NCBI GenBank assembly: GCA_038065125.1
Contig: JBBTRP010000074.1
Coordinates: 1-37,839, forward strand
DNA: 37,839 bases
From: JBBTRP01 sp038065125
GTDB taxonomy: Bacteria > Patescibacteriota > Patescibacteriia > JACQRZ01
Direction: 5' to 3'
Under the pieces are notes generated by a model that had not been told where the DNA came from, ran no database searches, and saw only the letters and a list, made by a program, of their open reading frames with translations. Shown in pieces: positions 24,308 to 32,972 of this stretch. Numbering within the stretch: the first letter of the stretch is position 1; each line of letters starts with the position of its first letter. The translations under genes were made by a program, and so were the position numbers.

Positions 24308-26869
24308 ATGCAAAATCAATGGTCTTCCTGTACTGTCGCCTCACCGGCTGACCTGGTGAAGAGATTTGAATTTAATTCTGAAAAGGGCCTCTCGTCTGAG
24401 GAGGCGGCGCACCGACTTTTAGTACACGGCGAAAATTCACTCGAAACAAAGGGTACGCCTGGATACCGGATTTTTTTTCGTCAATTCCAATCGGCCTTTA
24501 TTTACTTATTGGTCGGCGCGGGAATTCTCGCGTTTTTGTTAGGCGAGGCGATTGATGGCACCCTGATATTTTTGTTCGTGCTGATTAATGCGCTTCTTGG
24601 GTTTTTCCAGGAGTATCATTCGGAAAAAACCGCACGACTCCTGAAGAAGTTCGTTGTGCAGCATGCGCGCGTTATCCGAGATGGAAAAGAGTTTCTCGTG
24701 AAGAGCGCCGAGCTCGTGCCCGGCGATCTTGTCGTTGTTCGGGCCGGCTCAAAGATACCCGCCGATCTCCGATTTCTCCAAGACCATAGTCTCATGGTCG
24801 ATGAGTCGCTCTTGACCGGGGAGTCGGTTTCGGTGTCTAAGTCCTCGCGTTCTTTGTATGCGCAGGTGTCCGAAACCCATCAGGCGGCAAATATCGGATT
24901 TGCCGGCACCACCGTGGTGAGCGGGAAAGGTATCGGCGTTGTGATTTCCACGGGGCGCCAAACCGCTATGGGTGAGGTTGCCCATTTGACCGTGAGTACC
25001 GAGCGGCGCAGCGGTTTTGAAAAAGGAGTCGGACTCTTCAGTCGGTTCGTCTTACGGGTGGTCGTGGTGACTCTCGCGTTGGTTATCATTGCGAACGTCC
25101 TCATCAAGGGAGAGGGCGCGCAATGGGGAGAGCTGGTCATTTTTGCGATCGCTTTGGCGGTGAGCGTGATTCCTGAAGCCCTGCCGCTCGTGACGACATT
25201 CTCGTTGTCACGCGGCGCGCTGCGCCTTGCGAAGAACAAGGTGGTCCTCAAGCGACTCACGGCGATTGAAGATTTGGGAAGCATTGAAATTCTCTGCACC
25301 GACAAAACAGGAACACTGACGGAGAATGCGCTGACCGTTCACTCGCTTTTCGGCCCCCGGCAAGAGACGCTTTTTGCAGCCTGCTGCGCTGCGCCGTCTG
25401 CCGATGCGCATGAACAGCACTCCATCAACGCATTCGACATCGCGCTCATGAACTATCTTCCGTCGCCTGAGCGCGCGCGTTTAAAAAAAATCAAACGGAT
25501 CAATGAGTATCCATTCGATCCTGATCGGCGGCGGAATAGTGTCCTCATTCAAGAGGGGCGAACGCGTACGCTCATCGTGCGCGGCGCGCCGGAGGCGATC
25601 CTGGATCTCTGCAAGGACTTTTCGGGAGTGAGTCGTCCTGACATTCACAAAGCTATTCGTGAGGAGGGGCGTGCCGGTCGCAGGGTCCTTGCCATTGCGA
25701 AGCGGACGTTTCCCGGTACCAAGTCGGTAACCTTAAAAGAAGAAGAAAAAAATCTTTCATATCTGGGCATGGTTTCTTTTGTCGACCCACTGAAGAAAAC
25801 TTCTCTCAAAGCGATCCAGGACGCGCGAAATTTGGGCGTTGCGATCAAAATCATCACCGGCGACAGCAAGGAGGTTGCCGGCGCGATTGCATTTCAAGCC
25901 GGGTTAATTTCCTCCCCCACTGACGTGGTCAGTGGCGAGGAGTTTAGTCATCTCTCGCCGGAGGAGCAGCACGCCACAGTCGAAGCACACGCCGTATTTG
26001 CGCGCGTTTCGCCTCAGCAGAAGTTTTCCATTATTCATTTGTTGCGCGAAAAACACGCGGTCGGCTACCTGGGCGACGGCGTGAACGACGCGCCAGCGCT
26101 CAAAGTTGCGAACGTGGGAATTGCGGTGAATGATGCAGTTGATATCGCCCGTGAGGCTGCAGATATCATCCTGCTTCAAAAGAGCCTGAGCGTAATCATT
26201 TATGGCATACGAGAGGGACGGGAGGTGTTTGCCAATACCGTCAAGTACATTCGTGCGACCCTTTCGTCGAACTTTGGAAATTTTTATGCCGTCTCGTTCG
26301 CATCACTCTTGCTTCCCGGTCTGCCGATGCTGCCCATTCAAATTCTTCTTTTGAATCTTCTCTCCGACTTTCCGATGATGGCAGTCGCCACAGACACCGT
26401 CGACGAGACAGAAGTCATCAAGCCTCGTTTTTATGATATGAAAGAGATCGCCCTTGTTGCAACGGTCCTCGGGGTGGTAAGCACACTCTTTGATTTCCTC
26501 TATTTCGGATTATTCCGTTCGTTTCCGCTTGCCGAGCTCCAGACGAACTGGTTTATGGGAAGCGTCCTGACAGAGCTAGTATTCCTCTTTTCCATCCGCA
26601 CGAAACTTCCATTTTACAAAAGTCGACTACCTTCAAAGACACTGCTTGTCCTCACGGGCGCTGCCGCGCTTGCGACCATCATTCTCCCATACACCGCGTT
26701 CGGACAGAACGCGCTGAAATTCGTTCCTCCCTCCGGCTCAATTTTAATGCTGATTTTACTGATTGCGGCGATCTATTTTGTGGTAACCGAGATCGTGAAG
26801 AATATGTACTACTCTAGCCACGAGCCGCACGCAAAGATCGCCTTGACGTCTCTTTCTCCCGCAAGGTAG
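24308..26869 (+). CDS. P-type ATPase, MgtA-like (P3B type)
   Basis: An 853-residue cation pump. It has an N-terminal cation-ATPase domain, the actuator TGES (Thr170-), the membrane VIPEALPLV motif, the phosphorylated aspartate Asp332 in CTDKTGTLTEN and the hinge GDGVNDAPAL (Gly589-). The sequence around AIEDLGSIEILCTDKTG and the long SSNFGNFYAVSFASLLLPGLPMLPIQILLLNLL helix pair, with DFLYF afterwards, resembles MgtA magnesium importers more than Ca2+ or heavy-metal pumps. There is no cysteine-rich metal domain. It stands next to an Nramp-related transporter, so both may take up Mg2+ or another divalent ion (inference). Confidence 0.9.
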   Translation: MQNQWSSCTVASPADLVKRFEFNSEKGLSSEEAAHRLLVHGENSLETKGTPGYRIFFRQFQSAFIYLLVGAGILAFLLGEAIDGTLIFLFVLINALLGFFQEYHSEKTARLLKKFVVQHARVIRDGKEFLVKSAELVPGDLVVVRAGSKIPADLRFLQDHSLMVDESLLTGESVSVSKSSRSLYAQVSETHQAANIGFAGTTVVSGKGIGVVISTGRQTAMGEVAHLTVSTERRSGFEKGVGLFSRFVLRVVVVTLALVIIANVLIKGEGAQWGELVIFAIALAVSVIPEALPLVTTFSLSRGALRLAKNKVVLKRLTAIEDLGSIEILCTDKTGTLTENALTVHSLFGPRQETLFAACCAAPSADAHEQHSINAFDIALMNYLPSPERARLKKIKRINEYPFDPDRRRNSVLIQEGRTRTLIVRGAPEAILDLCKDFSGVSRPDIHKAIREEGRAGRRVLAIAKRTFPGTKSVTLKEEEKNLSYLGMVSFVDPLKKTSLKAIQDARNLGVAIKIITGDSKEVAGAIAFQAGLISSPTDVVSGEEFSHLSPEEQHATVEAHAVFARVSPQQKFSIIHLLREKHAVGYLGDGVNDAPALKVANVGIAVNDAVDIAREAADIILLQKSLSVIIYGIREGREVFANTVKYIRATLSSNFGNFYAVSFASLLLPGLPMLPIQILLLNLLSDFPMMAVATDTVDETEVIKPRFYDMKEIALVATVLGVVSTLFDFLYFGLFRSFPLAELQTNWFMGSVLTELVFLFSIRTKLPFYKSRLPSKTLLVLTGAAALATIILPYTAFGQNALKFVPPSGSILMLILLIAAIYFVVTEIVKNMYYSSHEPHAKIALTSLSPAR

Positions 26870-26872
26870 GAT
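26843..26872 (+). promoter_or_regulatory. possible promoter TTGACG-18-TAGGAT
   Basis: TTGACG at 26843-26848 and TAGGAT at 26867-26872 overlap the end of the ATPase gene. The -10 ends 11 nt before the ATG at 26884. Confidence 0.4.
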
Positions 26873-26883
26873 CGGTGTGATAT

Positions 26884-28263
26884 ATGCCTCGAAAAAAAAG
26901 CATTCTCGAAAAAGTCGCTGAGGCGCCCGCCGTGGCGCTTGAAAAAACCGTCGAAGCGTCCGGATCTGCCGCACGCGCGATTGCAAATAAAAAACCGATG
27001 CGAGAAGCACGGGGCTATTGGCGTATCCTGGGCCCCGGGCTGACTGCGGGCGCGTCCGATGACGATCCGGCAGGCATTGCGACTTACTCCCAGACGGGTG
27101 CGCAGTACGGTCCACAGCTCCTGTGGCTTTCCGGCTTCACATTTCCGCTTATGGCGTGCGTCCAGGAGATGTGCGCGCGCATTGCATTGGTGACGGGCCG
27201 AGGACTTGCGGCAAATATCCGTAGCCACTATCCACGAGGGATTCTCTATACCTGTACCGTGCTTTTATTTGCCGCAAATACCTTCAATATCGGGGCGGAT
27301 CTTGGCGCCATGGCAGAATCGGTTCGCTTGATCTTTCCCGGAGCGAACTTTGTCATGCTCCTTGCATTCTTAGAGACGGTGAGTCTCTTACTCCAGGTGT
27401 TTTCGACCTACGCGCGATATGCGGCGTATCTCAAATACCTCGCGTTTACGCTCTTTGCCTATTTCTTTTCGACCATCATGATCAAGGACTTGGACTGGCA
27501 GGCGATCATCTTCTCCGGGTTGAGTCCATCGATCACGTTTACCAAAGATCAAATTATTCTTATCTGCGCAATTTTGGGTACCACAATTTCACCGTATCTT
27601 TTTTTCTGGCAGTCATCCCAGGAAGTTGAGGAGGAAATTCTTTCCGGAAAGCAAACGGTCAGAGCGCGGCGTGGCGCAAGCGATGATGAAATCAAAAGAA
27701 TGCGTATCGATGTGTGGTCCGGGATGTTTTTCTCCAACTTTATCATGTTCTTTATTATCACCGCGTGCGCGGCAACGCTCTACGTCAACGGCGTGCGCGA
27801 TATCACGACCGCCGCAGACGCCGCGGGAGCCTTGCGACCGTTTGCCGGTGATGCGTCGTATCTCCTTTTTGCACTCGGTATAGTGAGTACCGGCCTTCTG
27901 GCCGTGCCGGTGCTTGCCGGATCGGCGTCCTACGCCGTCGCCGAGACGTTCGGATGGAAAAACGGATTGTACCACAAGCTTCGCAACGCGCAGGCTTTTT
28001 ATGGAGTCCTCATTATTTCCATGGCAGTCGGTTTTTTTCTTAATTTTGTCGGAATCAGTCCGATGAAGGCACTGATCTATTCAGCGGTTGCCAACGGACT
28101 GGTCGCGCCGATCGTGCTGGTCTTGATCGTCTCACTGAGTTCGAATAAAAAAATCATGGGGAAGTGGACGAGCGGCCGGGCAACGAAATTCTGCGGTCGT
28201 CTGATCGCGGTTCTCATGTCGCTAGCGGGGATTGCGACACTTGTGTCATTCTTTATCGTCTAA
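26884..28263 (+). CDS. Nramp-related divalent cation transporter
   Basis: A 459-residue protein with about eleven hydrophobic helices in the LeuT-like Nramp fold. Helix 1 carries SDDDPAGIATYSQTGA (DDPAG at 60-64) in place of the classical DPGN, and the helix 6 site reads GTTISPYLFFWQ where manganese/iron Nramps have a metal-binding methionine (MPH). Loss of that methionine is seen in Nramp-related magnesium transporters (NRMT-type), which fits the MgtA-like neighbour. The N-terminus (residues 1-40) is a Lys/Ala-rich cytoplasmic extension. The stop overlaps the next gene (TAATG). Ion specificity is inference. Confidence 0.88.
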   Translation: MPRKKSILEKVAEAPAVALEKTVEASGSAARAIANKKPMREARGYWRILGPGLTAGASDDDPAGIATYSQTGAQYGPQLLWLSGFTFPLMACVQEMCARIALVTGRGLAANIRSHYPRGILYTCTVLLFAANTFNIGADLGAMAESVRLIFPGANFVMLLAFLETVSLLLQVFSTYARYAAYLKYLAFTLFAYFFSTIMIKDLDWQAIIFSGLSPSITFTKDQIILICAILGTTISPYLFFWQSSQEVEEEILSGKQTVRARRGASDDEIKRMRIDVWSGMFFSNFIMFFIITACAATLYVNGVRDITTAADAAGALRPFAGDASYLLFALGIVSTGLLAVPVLAGSASYAVAETFGWKNGLYHKLRNAQAFYGVLIISMAVGFFLNFVGISPMKALIYSAVANGLVAPIVLVLIVSLSSNKKIMGKWTSGRATKFCGRLIAVLMSLAGIATLVSFFIV

Positions 28264-29054
28264 TGAAAAATAAACAGCAACCTCCGAGGAGTACGTCATG
28301 GGGGAGAGTGGCGGGGTGGTACGAGCAGAATGTCGAGAAAGACGAGTCATATCACGCAACACTCCTTCTCCCGAATCTGTTGCGGCTCATTTCCGTGAAG
28401 AAAGGAGAGCGAATGGTGGAGCTGGGCTGCGGGAGTGGGTTTTTCTGTGAGCGCTTTGCGGCTTTTGGCGCGGAGATGGTCGGTGTTGACCTCTCAAAAG
28501 AATTAATTGCGATTGCGCAGCAGCGTGCGCAGAAGCAGAACCTGACCATTCGGTATCATGCGGGGTCGGCTGAGAAACTTGGAATGATCGCCGAGAAAAG
28601 CATTGACACGACGGTGATCGTCCTTGCGATTCAGAATATGCGTGACATCCGAGCGATATTTGCAGAGTGCTCTCGTGTACTCAAAAAAAATGGTCGTCTT
28701 GTGCTCGTAATGAATCATCCGGCATTCCGCATCCCAAAGTATTCGTCATGGGGGTGGGACGCGGCACTGCAGTATCGTCGTATCGACCGTTATCTTTCAG
28801 AGATCTCTATTCCGATTCAGATGCATCCTGGGAAAAAGTCGCACGAGATCACGACTTCGTTCCATCGGTCGCTGCAGGCGTATGCGCAATCGCTTCGCGA
28901 AGCCGGCTTTGGCATTGTGAATCTCGAGGAGTGGATTTCCAACAAAAAAAGCACCTCGGGACCGCGCGCAAAGATTGAGAACGTCGCGCGGGGTGAATTT
29001 CCCCTGTTCCTCTACCTCGAAGCAAAACCCCTAACCCTGGCCTCTAAACCCTAA
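28263..29054 (+). CDS. class I SAM-dependent methyltransferase
   Basis: A 263-residue cytoplasmic methyltransferase. Motif I is MVELGCGSGF (51-60), the acidic end of strand 2 is GVDLSKE, and the post-motif region has LKKNGRLVLVMNHPAFRIPK. The HPAFRIP stretch is common in UbiE/Coq5-like and tRNA-related small-molecule methyltransferases, but the substrate is not determinable. The ATG at 28263 overlaps the Nramp stop codon by 1 nt. The C-terminal residues TLASKP lie in the repetitive CTAACCC-type run. It is 10 bp ahead of rsmE. Confidence 0.85.
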   Translation: MKNKQQPPRSTSWGRVAGWYEQNVEKDESYHATLLLPNLLRLISVKKGERMVELGCGSGFFCERFAAFGAEMVGVDLSKELIAIAQQRAQKQNLTIRYHAGSAEKLGMIAEKSIDTTVIVLAIQNMRDIRAIFAECSRVLKKNGRLVLVMNHPAFRIPKYSSWGWDAALQYRRIDRYLSEISIPIQMHPGKKSHEITTSFHRSLQAYAQSLREAGFGIVNLEEWISNKKSTSGPRAKIENVARGEFPLFLYLEAKPLTLASKP

Positions 29055-29058
29055 CCCA
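29030..29058 (+). repeat. CCCTAA-like imperfect repeat at a gene end
   Basis: ACCCCTAACCCTGG at 29029-29042 is followed by CTCTAAACCCTAACCCATA. Units of CCCTAA type are repeated three times with interruptions, straddling the stop codon of the methyltransferase. It resembles the AACCTAT run at 16698-16727. Confidence 0.55.
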
Positions 29059-29064
29059 TACTTT

Positions 29065-29763
29065 GTGCGACTCCATCGATTCATTGGCGACTTTGACCTC
29101 TCAACGGAGCAGCTGATTGTCCAGGATGCGGATCTTGCATCCCAACTCTCTCACGTGTTGAGACTGAAAGAAAAGGATCCAGTTATTCTCTGTGACGGTA
29201 AAGGACAAGAAGCGGTGGCAAAAATTTCCTCGCTCAGAAAGACCAGCGCCGCCTTTCGGCTTGAAGAGCTGCGGCGAGTGGTTGCCGAGCCCGAGCGCGT
29301 CGTGACGCTCTATTGCAGTATCCTGAAGCGGGAGAATTTTGAACTTGTCGCGCAAAAAGCGACGGAGGCGGGTGTGCGCTCGATCGTGCCGATTCATTCA
29401 AAGCGAACTGTCAAGCAGGATATCAACCCGATTCGGATTTCAAAAATCATGAGGGAGGCGGCCGAACAGTCGGGACGAGGGCGCGTTCCAGAACTGTTCG
29501 AACCGAAAGATTTCTCGGATGCGATCGATACGGCGGCATCCACTCATGGTACTGTCGTATTTTGCGATCAATCCGGAATACCGCTGATAGGGGTAAAAAA
29601 ATCAAATAAAGTCGCTCTCTTCATCGGCCCGGAGGGAGGATGGGATCCGCAAGAGGTCGATCGGGCGCGCGGGCGCGGCTCCATGATTGTCTCGCTCGGA
29701 TCACTCATTCTCCGCGCCGAAACCGCCGCGATCATCGCCGTGTATATCAGTGTTCAAATTTGA
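29065..29763 (+). CDS. rsmE: 16S rRNA (uracil-1498-N3)-methyltransferase
   Basis: SPOUT-fold methyltransferase that modifies U1498 of 16S rRNA. Visible marks are the N-terminal PUA-like part RLHRFIGDFDLS and HVLRLKEKDPV, then KATEAGVRSIVPIHSKRT, SKIMREAAEQSGRGRVPEL, and the SAM-knot motif LFIGPEGGWDPQEVD with SLGSLILRAETAAI. All are diagnostic of RsmE. The start codon is GTG at 29065, since no ATG lies nearby and homology begins there. It is complete at 232 residues. Confidence 0.95.
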   Translation: MRLHRFIGDFDLSTEQLIVQDADLASQLSHVLRLKEKDPVILCDGKGQEAVAKISSLRKTSAAFRLEELRRVVAEPERVVTLYCSILKRENFELVAQKATEAGVRSIVPIHSKRTVKQDINPIRISKIMREAAEQSGRGRVPELFEPKDFSDAIDTAASTHGTVVFCDQSGIPLIGVKKSNKVALFIGPEGGWDPQEVDRARGRGSMIVSLGSLILRAETAAIIAVYISVQI

Positions 29764-29770
29764 CGGTACT

Positions 29771-30379
29771 ATGACCATCAAGAACCGAATCGCGGGAATT
29801 GCGTTTGTGCTTCTGTGCGCGCTCACTGCGACCTCAGTAGGTGCGGCGCCCGCGCCGGCGAAAAAGCAGAAAACGATTCGTCCATCGGTCACAAAAAAAT
29901 TACTCGTCACCAAAAAACGTATGGCATTTTCGATCTCCTCGCCGGCATTCAAACATCAGGGATTCCTTCCATCGCGCTATACCTGTGATGGTGATGGGAT
30001 CAGTCCGCCGCTACGATTTCAGGGCGTGCCGGAGAAAGCACAGTCTCTCGTTCTTATTATGGAAGATCCCGATGTTCCCAAAGTCATTCGGCTGGACGGC
30101 ATGTGGGATCATTGGGTGGTGTGGAATATCCCCCCGGCGACACAATCGATCGCCGAGAATAGAATTCCGCCGGGAGTGATCGGGAAAAATACCGACGGAG
30201 GGAGCGCATATTATCCGGCCTGTCCGCCGGATCGTGAGCACCGGTATTTTTTCAAAGCATACAGCCTTGACGTACTCCTCGAGCTCCCGACAGATTCAGA
30301 CAAGAAGCGGGTCATCAAGGCAATGAAAGGACACATTCTGGCACGTGCCGAGCTCGTGGGATGTTATAAACGAAAATAA
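29771..30379 (+). CDS. YbhB/YbcL (PEBP) family exported protein
   Basis: A 202-residue protein of the phosphatidylethanolamine-binding-protein fold. Residues 1-26 are a signal peptide (ending VGAAPA), 27-50 are Lys-rich, and the PEBP domain follows with YTCDGDGISPPLRF, LIMEDPDVP, DHWVVWNIPP and a C-terminal YFFKAYSLDVLLELP. Those motifs form the ligand pocket. Bacterial members have no agreed function. The ATG at 29771 is chosen because the signal peptide starts there. The stop overlaps tsaC by 1 nt. Confidence 0.88.
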   Translation: MTIKNRIAGIAFVLLCALTATSVGAAPAPAKKQKTIRPSVTKKLLVTKKRMAFSISSPAFKHQGFLPSRYTCDGDGISPPLRFQGVPEKAQSLVLIMEDPDVPKVIRLDGMWDHWVVWNIPPATQSIAENRIPPGVIGKNTDGGSAYYPACPPDREHRYFFKAYSLDVLLELPTDSDKKRVIKAMKGHILARAELVGCYKRK

Positions 30380-30942
30380 TGCTCCTGTTCCGTTCATTCC
30401 GCTCACCGAGACTGATCGAGCGACTGGTAAAAGGAGGGATCGGCGTGATCCCGACCGATACCGTCTACGGAATCGTTGCGAGCGCGAAAAATCCCGGAGC
30501 CGTCTCTCGTTTAACCGGCATTCGAGGGCGTGACCCAAAAAGTCCGTATCTTATTCTGATCGGTTCGCGTGACGATTTGGAGAATTTTTCGATCCGGCTC
30601 ACCCCACGCCAAGAGGTGCTGCTTGACGAGGTGTGGCCCGGACCGGTAAGTGTTGTGCTCCCGTGTCGGTCACAGAAGTATGCGTATCTCAATCATGGCG
30701 CCCCAACGCTCGCGTTCAGGCTCCCACGCCCTGCCGCACTACGCGCATTTCTCAATAAAACCGGCCCCCTGATCGCGCCGAGCGCAAATCCTGTCGGATT
30801 GCCATGTGCAAAGTCTGTCCTTGAAGCGAAAAAATATTTTGGTCATGGGATCGATTGCGCTGTCGATGGCGGCGAGCGAGTCGGCAAGCCGTCAAGACTC
30901 ATCGATCTAACCGGGGACACTATTCGCGTTTTGCGTCCGTAA
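30379..30942 (+). CDS. tsaC: L-threonylcarbamoyladenylate synthase
   Basis: Sua5/YciO/YrdC family enzyme for the first step of t6A37 tRNA modification, making threonylcarbamoyl-AMP from Thr, bicarbonate and ATP. Visible motifs are IPTDTVYGIVAS, IRGRDPKSPYLILIGS, WPGPVSVVLP, TLAFRLPRP and IAPSANPVGLP, all conserved in the family. It is a 187-residue single-domain (TsaC-type) protein without the Sua5 C-terminal domain. The ATG coincides with the last base of the upstream stop. Confidence 0.93.
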   Translation: MLLFRSFRSPRLIERLVKGGIGVIPTDTVYGIVASAKNPGAVSRLTGIRGRDPKSPYLILIGSRDDLENFSIRLTPRQEVLLDEVWPGPVSVVLPCRSQKYAYLNHGAPTLAFRLPRPAALRAFLNKTGPLIAPSANPVGLPCAKSVLEAKKYFGHGIDCAVDGGERVGKPSRLIDLTGDTIRVLRP

Positions 30943-30946
30943 TTTT

Positions 30947-31687
30947 ATGGAACCAATCAAAGCCCCATATCTAGTTTCCGGTATAGTCCTTCTCATTGCT
31001 CTCAGCGCGGTTGCTTCGTATTTTCTTGTGGCAAAGACCGCTGAAGCGCCGACGATTCCATCTGCGCAATCTCGCCAACAACCCCAAGAACTCCCTCCAC
31101 CTGAAGAGCCGTCGATTGAGGAGCTCCTTGTTGTATCGCACCCTCAAATATGGGAGAGTATTTCATCGCCCGCCAGTATTTCCGGTCAAGCGAGAGGCCA
31201 GTGGTTTTTTGAGGCGAGTTTTCCGGTTCGCCTTTTTGATTCCAATGGCACACTCGTCGCAACAACGATTGCGACCGCGAGGCCATCGCCCGGAAAGGAC
31301 TGGATGACTCCCGATTTTGTTCCTTTCACTGCAACACTTGAATTTCCTCGTGTTTCAAGTGAGACTGGGATGCTGGTTTTTGAAAACGACAATCCTTCCG
31401 GGCTGCCTGAATTCAAACGTGAGTATCGCCTCCCGATTTCTTTTCGGCCGGTAACCCCACCCCAGAAAAAAGAAACGGTACAAACATGTCGCGCGACTGG
31501 GTGTAGCGGCCAGATTTGTGCAGAGGAGAACGTCATTACGACCTGCGAGTTCTCCTCGGAGTACGTCTGTTACCGATCGGCACGATGCGAGCGTCAAGCA
31601 AACGGCGCATGCGGATGGACACAGACGTCAGCGTTGAGAATGTGTCTTGCCAAGACCCGAACGGAAAGCCCAAGTTTCACATACTGA
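30947..31687 (+). CDS. Gmad2 domain plus eight-cysteine-cluster lipid-side protein
   Basis: A 246-residue surface protein. A membrane anchor spans residues 8-28 and is followed by a Pro/Glu linker. Residues ~65-165 are a Gmad2 immunoglobulin-like domain (ISGQARGQWFFEASFPV ... WMTPDFVPF ... NDNPSGLPE). Residues 180-234 hold eight cysteines in the order CxxxCxxxxC, C, C, C, C, C, matching the eight-cysteine-cluster proteins frequent in Patescibacteria. Function is unknown; location is extracytoplasmic. It follows tsaC by 4 bp and ends the run of plus-strand genes before a noncoding region. Confidence 0.85.
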   Translation: MEPIKAPYLVSGIVLLIALSAVASYFLVAKTAEAPTIPSAQSRQQPQELPPPEEPSIEELLVVSHPQIWESISSPASISGQARGQWFFEASFPVRLFDSNGTLVATTIATARPSPGKDWMTPDFVPFTATLEFPRVSSETGMLVFENDNPSGLPEFKREYRLPISFRPVTPPQKKETVQTCRATGCSGQICAEENVITTCEFSSEYVCYRSARCERQANGACGWTQTSALRMCLAKTRTESPSFTY

Positions 31688-31720
31688 CACCTTCCGGAAG
31701 CCGATGTGTTAATAGTAGAT

Positions 31721-31800
31721 GAGGGAATAGGTCAGGTAGGCTCCCCTAAATGGCAGTGGTCAGCGATTTAGCTGAGTCTCTCGTACGATTCTATTCCCTC
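31721..31800. ncRNA. candidate structured element with 10-bp outer stem
   Basis: GAGGGAATAG (31721-31730) and CTATTCCCTC (31791-31800) are perfectly complementary and enclose a second stem, CTAAAT (31746-31751) with ATTTAG (31766-31771). No protein gene covers 31688-32095. It does not fold as a tRNA and lacks the SRP and RNase P RNA signatures I checked. It could be an ncRNA, a 3' end structure or a small mobile-element remnant; no target duplication is visible. Confidence 0.45.
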
Positions 31801-31806
31801 GACAAA

Positions 31807-31929
31807 CTCCCCCCACCAAGCGCGTCAGAATGCCCCGATATAACGGTGCTTCAAGTGGCAGGTACGGACGCTGTTTGAGTGCAGGGTATCGGATGGAAAT
31901 TCCGGCGAGCCCTGGTGGGGGCGGGGGAG
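31807..31929. ncRNA. second structured block with long C/G stem
   Basis: CTCCCCCCACCA (31807-31818) can pair with TGGTGGGGGC... at 31913-31929, and CCGATA with TATCGG pair inside. The block directly follows the structured element at 31721-31800, so the two may be one RNA of about 210 nt. Whether it is transcribed is unknown. Confidence 0.4.
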
Positions 31930-31942
31930 ATGGGGGGGAGGG
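31917..31942 (+). other. G-quadruplex-type motif
   Basis: Four G-runs of 5, 5, 7 and 3 bases (31917-31921, 31923-31927, 31932-31938, 31940-31942) are separated by loops of 1, 4 and 1 nt, which satisfies the usual G4 pattern. It lies about 55 nt upstream of the sigma-factor promoter and overlaps the C/G stem, so hairpin and quadruplex would compete. Confidence 0.55.
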
Positions 31943-31994
31943 AGGCCTCCCCCGATCTTCGTTCAGCGTCAATAGAGTGCAAGGGCCGACACGC

Positions 31995-32023
31995 CTGGCA
32001 GTTTTTTGTCTCTGTGGTACACT
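31995..32023 (+). promoter_or_regulatory. promoter CTGGCA-17-TACACT with extended -10
   Basis: CTGGCA at 31995-32000 and TACACT at 32018-32023 are 17 nt apart, and TGG precedes the -10. The leader to the ATG at 32096 is about 65 nt and includes GAGGG 8 nt before the start, a usable Shine-Dalgarno site. Confidence 0.6.
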
Positions 32024-32095
32024 ACAAGAGAGTCAAAAATCGTTCCTTTTTGAAAGCAAAAGTACCTACCTACTGATCCATAGAGGGAAACCCGT

Positions 32096-32659
32096 ATGCA
32101 GTTCGATGACCGTGAATTACTCGAACGCGCAAAAGCTCATCCCGAAAATTTCGAACCCCTGTACACCAAGTACACGGGGCGGATCTATAATTATTTTTGG
32201 TTCCGCGTCGGTTTCCAAAAGGAACTCGCGGAAGATTGTATGCAGGAGACGTTCCTGCGCGCATACAAACACCTGTCCGGATTTACCGACAAGGGCATCT
32301 CCTATTTTTCATACTTATTGACCATTGCCCACAACCTGCTGGTCAATTACTACCGTCAAAACGAAAATACTAAAACCGTCTCACTCGATGATGTCGATGT
32401 GGCGGTTTTTGATTCGCTCGAGATAGGCAGTGAACAGCAGGAGCGGAGCAATGCGCTTTGGACTGCGGTTGCGTCGCTCTCACAGGGAGAGCGGGAAATA
32501 CTTATGCTCCGCTATCAAAAAGATTTGCCCATTAAAGATATCGCCGCTCAGCTTGGCAAGAGCGAGAATGCAGTCAAGCTGGTAATCTCCCGCGCAAAAA
32601 AGAAACTCCAGCACGATCCGTCACTTATCTCGTTGGTTGCCGCGGATCAAATCTTGTAA
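32096..32659 (+). CDS. ECF-type RNA polymerase sigma factor
   Basis: A 187-residue sigma-70 family protein with only regions 2 and 4. Region 2 spans about 15-90 (YTKYTGRIYNYFWFR ... AEDCMQETFLRAYKHL ... YLLTIAHNLLVNYYR) and region 4 about 120-175 (LSQGEREILMLRYQKDLPIKDIAAQLGKSENAVKLVISRAKKKL). It redirects RNA polymerase to a small regulon. ECF factors are usually next to an anti-sigma gene; none is found here, because the following 390 bp contain only a short ORF and noncoding DNA. How it is controlled is therefore unclear. Confidence 0.93.
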   Translation: MQFDDRELLERAKAHPENFEPLYTKYTGRIYNYFWFRVGFQKELAEDCMQETFLRAYKHLSGFTDKGISYFSYLLTIAHNLLVNYYRQNENTKTVSLDDVDVAVFDSLEIGSEQQERSNALWTAVASLSQGEREILMLRYQKDLPIKDIAAQLGKSENAVKLVISRAKKKLQHDPSLISLVAADQIL

Positions 32660-32787
32660 GTCCTATCGTGCGCCGAAATTTCCCGACACCTATTCATACC
32701 TTCCGGTGTTTATATAAGTATAACCAATAAGGGCAGAGTCGACTGCCAGAAGAGGTTTGAAACATAACTCATCACTGAGACCAAATT

Positions 32788-32871
32788 ATGAATACAGTGC
32801 ATACCATGCGGAGTACTTATTCTCGGAGGGATTTGGATTATCTCATGAAGGCGGCTTACGATGACACTTAG
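32788..32871 (+). CDS. possible 27-residue small ORF, maybe a truncated gene
   Basis: ATG at 32788 opens 27 codons (start MNTVHTMRSTYSRRDLDYL) to TAG at 32869. Reading through that stop, the same frame stays open for 17 more codons to a TAA. It could be a small regulator, a leader peptide or the remnant of a gene partnered with the sigma factor. There is no Shine-Dalgarno site and no homology I recognise, so it is weakly supported. Confidence 0.25.
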   Translation: MNTVHTMRSTYSRRDLDYLMKAAYDDT

Positions 32872-32972
32872 GAATTCCATCCGTCAGGTACAATCGAGAC
32901 CCAACAATTTAAAGGAGTTTATTAACTTCTCATCACGAGAAGATTCCAGAGACGTTGAAACGCGTCTGTGAT

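Noticed and set aside
31721..31800. A possible tRNA or tmRNA in the stem-loop
   Set aside because: The T-arm does not pair, there is no D-arm or CCA in register, and no tmRNA tag or 5' end is present.
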